From Hemileia vastatrix (lineage: Eukaryota > Basidiomycota > Pucciniomycetes > Pucciniales > Zaghouaniaceae), in NCBI GenBank assembly GCA_030280995.1, contig JASXTE010000005.1:20416501-20480500 (forward strand): 64,000 bases of DNA. Reading direction: 5' to 3'. Of the stretch, positions 55,060 through 64,000 are shown piece after piece (positions within the stretch are counted from its first letter, which is position 1; each line of letters opens with the position of its first letter). Made by a program: the position numbers and the translations under genes. Below the pieces are notes generated by a model. It saw only the letters and a list, made by a program, of their open reading frames with translations, had not been told where the DNA came from and did not search any database.

Positions 55060-58000
55060 ATTAGTTTAACCTCATCCCAGAGGTAATTCTTATGCTAATG
55101 GTATCCCTTTTGGGTAGAATCTTTTGATCTTATTGGCCACTACAGGTTATTTCTATTCAGTACCATCCAATTCCTCATGTTATTTTTTTCCTGACCCTAT
55201 AAGGTCCATTTCATTTATTGGCAAACATTTTTCCCTATTGAATTTCAAGACGTCTATTGTATACTAATACCAAGTCAACTGGTCTCAACAGTTCTCTTAA
55301 TCTGTGCAATAAACACTCATCCCAATATTTAAATGACTTTTCCCTAATCTGCATCATTGTTTTATATGGATTTTTCATAAACTCCTCCTTTCTTTCAAGC
55401 TGTGCCACTCTTTCTAGAATTAAATCCTCAGTTGAGCGTACATGATCCCATTCACATCATAGAAAAGATCTAGCTTCCAGATCAATAGGTAATACTGCCC
55501 TTTGCCAAACATATATTGATAAGGTAACAAATCTGTCATCCTTTTTACTGAAATCCTATCTGAAAATGATAATAAATACAAATAACTTTTCAATTTTTCC
55601 CCATTAGTTCCACATAGCTTAACTAGCACATCTTTAATTATTTGATTCTCTCCCCCAATCATACCTTCCACCTCTGGATAATATGGTGTTGCAACTCAAA
55701 TTTTGGAGCCAATCCCTTTAAAAAATTCTTGAAATTCACAAGAAAATTAGGCACCCTCATCCACAGTTACAATTTTCATTACCCTGTATTTATATAACCA
55801 TTCCTTCTTTAAAAACTCAGCTACATTACTTGCCTTAAGATTCACCAAAAGCGCTAGCTCAACCCATCCTGAAAGATCATACCTGGCTGCTACCAAGTAC
55901 TGAAAGTGTCCTTCTTTAATATGAACTGCATCTAAGCTAATCCTTCCAAATATAGTATCTTCACCTATTGCCTTTCCCTTTTCCTTAGGCTTTCTGTAAC
56001 TTCTGCACTGACATTCTGGACAAGATTGAACCCAATCCTTGACCTCTGCTTTCATATTATGCCACCAGAACCACTCCTTGACTCTCCTATAAGTCTCATC
56101 CTGTCCCCTATGTCCAAATTTTCATGTAATTCTCTAAGAATTTTCTCTTTTCTGCCTCTATCTGATATAACTAATTGTGCTGTAGAACTGCGTTCTCTCC
56201 ATACCCTTCCATCTTTAATAAGAAAATCCTTAGCACGTTTATCTATCTTCGGCAATGTGTCTTCATCACAATTTTTCAGTTGACTATCACCTTCTAGATT
56301 TTCTTTCAACCAATCTACTTGCTCCAGAATCCTGTATTAAATCCCCACCTTCTGACTGCATATTACTTTCTTGACCGCTGCTCGAGTCATCCTCTTTGTC
56401 TAAATCCTGAATCACTTTATCTGGGGCTCCTCTTGTTATCATTTTAGCTTCTACATTCCATTCTTGCATATTTATCTCCTTATGATCATCTCTGTCATGA
56501 ATGTCTATCCTAAATTCTCTTATTTTTTGGCCATTGCAGATGCTCCTAGAGAATGATGATAGTTTAACATCTTCCTGGAGGCCCGTTATTATTTTTACGT
56601 CTTTGCAGACCTTTTTCATTAGTTTTATGTCTTTGTAGATGATCTTTTTCTTATCACTAAACCTCTTATAACAATAATCTATCCCATTAACCCACCTTTT
56701 ACCTTCTTCAAATTCTTCCACCTCAGAATCCTCTTCAGGAAATGGCCTTCTAGATAAAGAATCTACCATTGTGAAAGTTTTTCCTGGCTTATGGACAAAA
56801 TAAAACGAAAATAAATTAATCTGTGCCACTCATCTAGTCATTGGTCCATCTGGTAAACTTGGACTACTAATCATTTGCACCAAAGATAGTGCATCAACCT
56901 GCAACTCAAAATGTTGCCCCCAAAGCATCCATTGAAACTTCTGAAAAATCTTTGCAACCCCACACAATTCTAACTTGGATAGAGAGTACCTAGACTCCAT
57001 CTTTTTAAAAGTCTTTGACTCATAAATTTCAGGCCTATAATATCCTTCCTTGTCATCTTGCATCAAAACTGGGAATACTGCAGACACACTTAAATCTACT
57101 GCTAGAGTAATCTTTCCAGCGCCTGGCCCATATTCCAGTTTCTTTAAAATAATATCTTTCCCTACAATCCTTTTTAAAAACTGGAAGTATTCTTCACATT
57201 CCTCTTTCTAATCTTATACTACATCTTTTCTTTTCAAGAAACTCAACAGAGAGGACAACAAGGCAAAATCTTGAATAAAAATTCTTACATATGAAAAAAT
57301 ACTTAAAAACCCTCTAACTTCTGTAGTGTTTCTTGGTCTTAACCACATAAGTACATTGTTTTTCTATTTTTCTGTGATTATTTTTCCCTTCCTACATTTA
57401 ACATGACAAAGAATATCTAGCGCTGGCATGAAACAAGAAAATTTTGTCCCTGAGACCATCAAGCCAGCCTCTTCTATCCTAAAAAGTACCCTTTCAAGAG
57501 TAACAGAATATTATCAAATAGAACTTCTAATTCCTGGGTTCTCCTCTAGATCCTCTTTCTCATAATCAGTCACAGGTCTTATTATACCACCATCATCAAT
57601 ATAAATTCCTACATGTTCTGGAATTTCATCCTGTAATATCCACATCATCTGCACCTGATACAATTCCACTGAGCTCATAGAACCCTGTGGCAACCTTGAA
57701 ATAATGGAATTGAAGAGCAAGAAATTGATTTTTCATACAAGCCAGAACTTAACCTTTCCCTAATCAATTCTGTATATTCTTCTCTTATAGCTTCTGGTAT
57801 AGGAAATGCTTTCTTTTTCCACTGAGCATGAGGTATAACTCGAACAATATAAGTTTTCCAGTAAGAGTGATTTAATAAACCTCTTTTTGCTTCTGAAAAA
57901 GCAATGGCTTTTTCCCTAAGCACCATAACATGTAACAGTAAGCTCTTCTCATCCTGAAACAAGCAATCCTCTGGTACAAAATTAATTATTTGAATTCTTT

Positions 58001-58440
58001 CTGGAGTTATCCTATTGGTGGACTTGAATTTGTAAAGAAACTTTGTTAAAGGTGTGTCATAATGATTTCTTGATAGTTCCAGCATGTGCAAAGAAGGTTT
58101 AAATCTAGCATTGGTATATTAACTGGTTTAACCTTAACCGCTACTGGTTTATATATTGATGCTAGACAGCACTGGCTTCTGCCTTCTTTACTTAATATTA
58201 GACCTTTTCTAATATAACTCCCAGTTTTACCTACATCATATTTTTGTCTTTTTTGCCTAATATAAGCATAAAAAATCCATAATAAAAGAAATTGAAAAGT
58301 CCAGGAACAATACACTCTATAGTAGTATTACCAAGGCACCTGTGAAGCCCGACTTTACATATCCCTTCTTGGACTGACTGATTACAAGCTGGGCTCCTCT
58401 CATCTTGGTAGATAGTAATATTTTCAGGTTTTATATCCCC
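55060..58440 (-). pseudogene. Element D pol (B-like): RT, RNase H, integrase, heavily decayed
   Basis: Fragments in several frames align in order with B pol: start region (QDERSPACNQS ~58410), RT (ISRLPQGSMSSVELYQVQMM; IYIDDGGIIRPVTDYE ~57590), RNase H (QHFELQVDALSLVQMISSPS ~56900), linker with a hairpin-encoded LQEDVKLSS (~56575), integrase finger (WVQSCPECQ ~56010), core (SLDAVHIKEG; EGMIGGENQII), and a GPY-like end with a terminal hairpin motif at ~55062. It is useful as an outgroup: it shows Arg at the position of the third TGA in B. Interrupted upstream by the G solo LTR. Confidence 0.85.
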
Positions 58441-59915
58441 ATGATTGAGTAAAATCTACTTATAAGATATATTAAACACATGGACTATACATAAGAGCAA
58501 TAAATTAGAGTACACAAATAGGATACATAAGAAAATTTGTGATAAAATACAAAATATGCCATTAAAACACCTTATATTGACACATATATCCACCTTTAAT
58601 AAGTCTTATTTACTTAATATTAAGTTTGAATATGTTAGGGTAATCTTAAGAACCTTAAATATAAGGTTAATAAGTTTTTAAGTAGACTTAAAGCTGTTGT
58701 TTTCATTATCTTATGTGAAAAACAAGAAATGCGCTTTACATCACTTAAAAGTTGACTATATGCGCCATAAGTTTAATAATATTAAAAATGCGCTTTGACA
58801 GATCAATTTTTCTTAATTAGGGCTATTGATTTGGCTACTCAAATGCATAAAAATAACACTTTTTCAAATTTGGTGTTTTTTATGCCAGAAATGGCTTATG
58901 TGTACTGGCCACATACTGCCTGCATTTTTCCTGTGTGAATAGCTTCATTTTTAGCAAAGTTAGCTTTTTCAAACTATAATTACCTCACATTCTATGCCCA
59001 CTTTGGGTAAACACGCTTAAATAGGTGACAGGCCCTTATTTAGTGTCCTAGTTTAATTACAACTGCATTTACCCTTATTATATGAATTAATTTCATTAAT
59101 AACCTCAAGCTTGGCACTTTAATTCACTGCCACACTTAAATTTGCCTAAATTAGTCAAGGATTTACCCATTAAAGTGTCTGCCAAAGACTGCATGTAGCT
59201 ACCCCACATCTCATGCCTTTTTTTGGGTTTTAAGTGGTTTCTCAGTTAATTTTGATTATTTTTGAATGGGGATTTCACAAATTATAATTTCATGATAGGC
59301 ACCATAATTTCTACTGTTAATCCCCCTTAGTATGGAGTAATAATTAGTCTTAAATTTCCCTTTTAGTCTTTTATTTTAATGTATTAAAGGCATATACTCT
59401 CTTCTTTTTGCTTATTCTTTATTTTTGATGGATTATCCCTATTACTACAGGATTTTGGAAGGTGATATCATTACCATTATGTTACTGGTCACTCTTTATG
59501 TTGTTTTACATGTCTATTAGTTGGAATGAGGCGTCATTCATCATGTATAGAGCTGGTAAATCAAGGGGTTCATTGGGGAAGTTATTGTGTATAAATGGAA
59601 GGGGTTTTTGGTCTTGTTTTCTACATTATTTATCATTAAAATCAATCATATAACCAATAAAATTTATAATTCATATCAATAGTACTTATATAGTCTTTGA
59701 AACGTATCTGAATTATTAAATCTATTTTCCTATCAACTATAAGATTGTAAGCCATATATAATTAGTGAGATTTAAATCACTGAGACACTGACATTGAGTT
59801 ATATTTTAATACTTATTGTATTTTCACTACAGTATTCATATAGGACCATTAAATTCTTCTTTAAAACTGACAATTCAAGCTAGTTCATGTCTCTGTACTT
59901 TATCTCAGCCTGAAA
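58441..59915 (-). repeat. Solo family-G LTR inserted between gag and pol of D
   Basis: In reverse complement it starts TTTCAGGCTGAG (TGTCAGGCTGAG in the other copy) and aligns with 7392-7816 and then 47504-~48120. D protein homology stops on both sides. No internal genes, so it is a solo LTR. The left boundary is approximate and no TSD could be paired. Confidence 0.65.
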
Positions 59916-61898
59916 AATACCTAGAATGCCCGCCCTTAATGAAACAATAGGCGCCATCCTGGCAATTTCCCATTCTCTTCATCCTAATAGAACTCTCTGT
60001 CTTTCTCTAGACTGACAGATCCAATATACTTAGCTTCCCAGCCACCATAATCAGGTGCTACTAGAGCTGCTGTTACTAGAATACCTTCAGTATCTATAAT
60101 CCTGATTGCTATGGTCTTATTCAAACAGTAATCTATTGTGTCCTGAATAATCCATCAAAAATGGTGTTTCCAAAACTGGTTTTGCTACACCCATAGGAAT
60201 ATAAAAGTTTAGATCTCTTGACACTCTGAAAACTCGCCTCTTTACATATTCAGCTCCTTCTTTAAATGGTAACCTACCACCTCCAGTACCTGCCACAACT
60301 CCTCTTCCATCTTCTACTGGTAAACCTAAATACACAGCTTCCTCCACTTAAAATACATTGATCTGAGAACCAGTATCTACTATTGCTCTAGTCTGTTTCC
60401 CATTAATTTTAACAATTAAATACCCTAATGGCCCTGCATAATGTGGTACCCTCCTTAGTTCCACAACTGGTGGAAATCAATGTTCCAACACAATTCACAA
60501 CTCTTTGCTTCATAAATTTGTCTACTATGCCATTTGCTACATCTGGCGCTACTGCCATTAACACCCCCAATGGCACTGAAACCGTTGTTTTGAGACATTC
60601 CATAATCAAATCCTCTGATAAACTAGGATATTCTACTTGAACTGGGCACTGCATCCTCCATTTTGTTTGAGACACCTTTGCTCCAGTTTTTGCCCTACAT
60701 TGCAGGTTCTTTGGAGTATTATTTTTGGCTCCTGAAATTCCTTCAGCTGGTATTACTCTCTGTTGTACTACTTCAGGTTCTTCTAATAGTTGTTCTTCAA
60801 TACGCTGATTCATATCATAATCCATTTGATTCCCAGATTCATCCTCCATTTCCACATCCTCAAGTGGTACTGGTGGATTTTATCTTGTACAATACCCTAC
60901 TTCCTCAAAATCCTCAGGATTTTCATACTTAGAACCAGCCATCCTTGGCCTTATAACAGTTGGTGGATCCATCTTCTTATGCTTTGTTGCAAACATCTCC
61001 AACTGGGCTGTAGTGAGTGGCGCTGCAACTGCTCCTTCAATAACCTTAAAATACAATACTGCAAAATTTACTGAAAAATTAACTGACTTGGGGATTTTAA
61101 CTGTGGACTCCTTTTCCGTAATAGTCTTTAATTCCATAGCCATTTTGTTAATATTATTGATGACTTCAGCTTGCATCCCTTGATTCTTATCCATAACAAG
61201 TTTTGTGTCATCCTCTAACATTAGCACTTTTCCTTCTTCAAATAAAACTTTGTCTTCTTCATCCTTCTGAACAGCATTACATCTCATCCTTGTATTCCTT
61301 ATTACAATAATAACATACAATAGAAAAAAATTGCAACGACTGAGGAGTAAATCCATGTTTGGGTTTAGACGCTTCCCTCAAATTCTTCTCCAACTCTCCA
61401 ATCCTTTGCATCGCTAAGTTTTAATCCTGAGACTTTGACTTAGCTTTTGAAGTTGATGCTGAAGGTGATCAAGAACAAGGCAAAATCTCTATCACCCATA
61501 CATCCTTTAAAGAAACCCTAGCTACTTGGAGCTCTATCCAAAACAACTTCATTTCTGCTTCCACAGCCATTTCCACTTCCTCAAACCCTGGATACCTATA
61601 ATCCCAATTCTTCTTTCTAACAAATTTCTCTTTATTATCAAGGTGCCTCTTTGAAAAATCTTTAATCTCAGTGGTTAGAACCTCACAAAACCAAGGTAGG
61701 GACGCACTAGTATCACAAAAATCTTTGTTACCAACCAAATAATCTACTACAAGATCAAATTCTTGTCAAAAAATTTTAAAATCTTTAGGGTTACCCTGCT
61801 TACTAAAACATCTAGGTCCTTGATCATATACCTTGTCTCCTCAGTAAGTTTAGGCCATCTTTTTAACATCTGTGCTTTTAATGCCGTCCAGTGGCATT
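59916..61898 (-). pseudogene. Element D gag with protease (B-like), decayed
   Basis: Fragments align with B gag: helical capsid (GNKDFCDTSASLPWF; GFEEVEMAVEAEMKLFW ~61550-61700), knuckle region (~61300), linker (MDPPTVIRPRMAGSKYENP ~60950), then SEDLIMECLKTTVSVPLGVLM and protease surroundings (GLPVEDGRG..GGGRLPF, ~60260-60330). Many stops. The N-terminus is cut at 61899 by A3. Confidence 0.75.
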
Positions 61899-63080
61899 TT
61901 TCAGCATAGGTATCCCCAGGACTGAGTATTTCTTATAGTTAAAATAAGATAAACTTAATTAAATTAAGCTTATAACTTAAAAGTAAGGTTTAAACACTTA
62001 TATATATGGTTATAGTACATATATAAATAATTATTACACTATTATATAACTTATTGTCGTTTAAATGGCTTGTCCATAGCCTAATAATACTTATTAAGGT
62101 GTTAATGGAGTCATAATATACTTATCTAAAGTGATATTAAGTAATTATAGACATGCACAAGCTTATATGTATACATAAATGTCATATTCATTGAAATATG
62201 TAGTTATATTATCTATATTTAGGTCTATAAGTGGGTTTTAACCTTTTAATAGCCTATAACCTTTATTTTTATGCTTATTAAAGTTCATATGGACGTATAC
62301 AGTGGACAAAAAACACCTAAATAAGCACATACCCCTATTTCAGGCGCATATATCCAGTTTGGTCAACTTAATCTGCTTCATTGGATGGATTTTCACAAAT
62401 TTATGGGTTGGGATATGATTACTGGGTTAATATGGATGCTTGGGGATGTTTTTTGGGGCTTGGAAAGTTATTTTGGTTCCTTTATATGCTTTGGGTTTCA
62501 TTATATTCTCCTTTGATGAGTTATTTTACCTGTTTCCTTATGGTATCCGCTTTTATCTGTTTATTCTATTTATGGTATGGGTCTGTGGTATCATAAATTT
62601 TGATGGAGGGTCCTTACTGAAGGTCTGGGTGTTGAATATGCTTGAAGTGGACGCCATGGGGAGGTGATGGGCCCTCACAGTGCTGTAATTTCTGGGGATA
62701 GCAGTGACATCTGAATTGAAGGTCTGTTCACACCAGTGGATTTTGGTATAAGTAAGGGAGGATTTGACGGGTTATTGGACATCACTTAATTACTAAACTT
62801 CAATTAAACACTACAACAAAATTATATCATATTATCATATAGAAATATATTATAAAGCATTTATAAATTTATATTTTTTTTATATAATCTATAACTATAT
62901 TTTATTTATCTAATTTCCACCACTAGCATGCATAAAGACCCAAGTATTGTGAGTTTAAATTGAGAATAACAATTTTATTAGTCTTCCCCTGAGGTTTAAT
63001 CACTAAATAATTTATCAATAAGTAGTTGTACCATTAATATAAACTATTAAATCATACTTAGATACTAGCATTCACTGACA
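61899..63080 (+). repeat. 5' LTR of A3
   Basis: 1182 bp, starts TTTCAGCATAGGTATCC and ends TTCACTGACA; alignable along its length with the other A LTRs but clearly more diverged. Confidence 0.85.
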
Positions 63081-63589
63081 ATTTGGATTCTTTTCTTAAT
63101 TATTACTTATTATTTAGTTTAAGGCTTAGGATGTGATTTTTACTCTAGTATATCTCAAATAAACCAAATATTTGGGTCTTCTGCACATTGATGGGTCATC
63201 ATAACTCAGTGATTGCAGAAAAGAACCCTTATATTAATTGTAGTAATTTTTTATAATAAAAATGAGGTATTTACAGTAGTAACTGTACCCAATATAAACC
63301 CAATTTCACTTGGTATTTGGTCACAAATATAACACCCAATTCAATTTGTATTTGGTTAAAGCTTGGAAAGCTAACTTTTCACCCTTATGAAGGTCTAGTT
63401 AAGCTTATTATTTTATTTTTAAAAGATTTTTTGAATTTTTCTTATATTTTATTTAAATAAATAAAGATATAAATTCATAGTTAGCTCCAGTGCTTTTATT
63501 AGTAATTGTATTGCTAATAATTTATATCTACTAATTACCATATAGGTTTTCCCTTTTTGTAGACGTGAATAATTGTTCTTTAAGACACA
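63081..63589 (+). other. A3 leader
   Basis: Non-coding, aligns with 14481-14991. The candidate primer site is altered (ATTTGGATTC instead of ATTGGGGGTC). Confidence 0.6.
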
Positions 63590-64000
63590 ATGAGTGCTCC
63601 ACAGGACAATGTAAGTGAAAAAACTGCTTATAACATCAGGACTAAAGCTATAAACATTGCTCCAGGACATCACCATGGAGGGTCAATCCTATTCACAACA
63701 AGAGTCTATGAGCATAGACGAAAAGGAAGCCCTTCTAAAAAAGATAAAAATCAAAAAGACTTCACTTCCTCTGCAGGATCAACTGTCCCATCTGGCCAAG
63801 CAGGTTCTGAAAATAGAGGAATCAAGGTCTACCATGCTAAAGGAGGTAGAGCAGTTGAAAAACAACTGCAAGGTGGGGTTCCAACAAATGAATAAAACCT
63901 TGGCGGAGTTGAAGGTAGGGCAGCCAAGCCAATAACCCCCTACCCAAGGAGGGTCACATCATTCCCAGGAAAAAATCTTGGTAGATAAATGGAAGTGGCA
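63590..64000 (+). pseudogene. A3 gag start with overlapping ORF1
   Basis: The MSAPQDNVSE.. frame (63590-63895) ends at a TGA. The overlapping +1 frame from ATG 63675 in the conserved ACCATGG encodes the ORF1 protein (SMSIDEKEALLKKIKIKKTS, QLSHLAKQVLKIEESR) to TAA at 63933-63935, after which homology continues (a KWKWDW-type region at the window edge). Conservation is again much better in the ORF1 frame. Confidence 0.6.

Larger units (their letters stand above)
61899..64000 (+). mobile_element. Element A3: A-family Gypsy, 5' part only in window
   Basis: 5' LTR, leader and gag start; the rest lies beyond the window, so no TSD can be checked (GCATT precedes the LTR). Inserted in D gag. Confidence 0.85.

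Noticed and set aside
47504..59915. Inverted G copies as terminal inverted repeats of a DNA transposon
   Set aside because: One copy is nested in E-LTR-like sequence and the other lies inside D gag-pol; no transposase is between them, and the TG start fits an LTR.

Overview
The window is AT-rich nuclear DNA from a fungus, most likely a basidiomycete and plausibly a rust or another Pucciniomycotina species with a large repeat-laden genome. The evidence is the Ty3/Gypsy chromovirus families, short GT-AG introns of about 54-85 nt, fungal-type Zn(II)2Cys6 clusters, and decay dominated by CGA-to-TGA stops. The organism is inferred; no host housekeeping gene, tRNA or rRNA is recognisable. Essentially the whole window is nested LTR retrotransposons.

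Layout: a fragment of element A4 (1-~1990) abuts an old chromovirus E (pol 2052-3571, chromodomain 6460-6695, LTR ~6740-7391). E is split by the remnant of a C-family element, F (3' LTR 5676-6458). Then comes a nest fixed by exact target-site duplications (TSDs). An LTR of family G (7392-7816 and 47504-~48560) is interrupted by element A2 (7817-47498, TSD GGAAT). A2 is interrupted by chromovirus C (11799-42636, minus strand, TSD AGCTG). C is interrupted twice: by A1 (13277-22147, TSD CTGAT) and by B (27832-41266, minus strand, TSD CCGG). To the right lie a B-like gag fragment (49072-49930), a decayed B-like element D (51.2-61.9 kb, minus strand, interrupted by a solo G LTR), and the start of a further A copy, A3 (61899-end).

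A1 is the youngest element: its LTRs differ by about one substitution and one 27-bp duplication, and it has an unbroken 1955-codon gag-pol reading frame. B is intermediate (LTRs about 1.5-2% different; pol with three TGA stops). C, A2, D, E and F are progressively more decayed. Insertion order and LTR divergence agree.

The most notable observation is that the B, C, D and F elements each carry one to three extra genes antisense to gag-pol. In B, C and D these lie between the 3' end of pol and the 3' LTR. They encode an N-terminal C6 cysteine cluster with Zn(II)2Cys6 spacing (CX2CX6CX12-14CX2CX6C), a Ser/Pro/Thr- or charge-rich middle and a C-terminal part after an intron. Seven such genes or pseudogenes are visible; the two in B are intact although B pol is broken. 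The B LTRs contain a CpG-rich array of CGG/CCG triplets, the kind of half-site that Zn2Cys6 regulators bind, so a self-regulatory circuit carried by the retroelement is a testable hypothesis. B also carries about twenty dispersed copies of a short hairpin motif with compensatory stem changes, and C shows the sequence hallmarks of Tf1/sushi-type self-primed reverse transcription.
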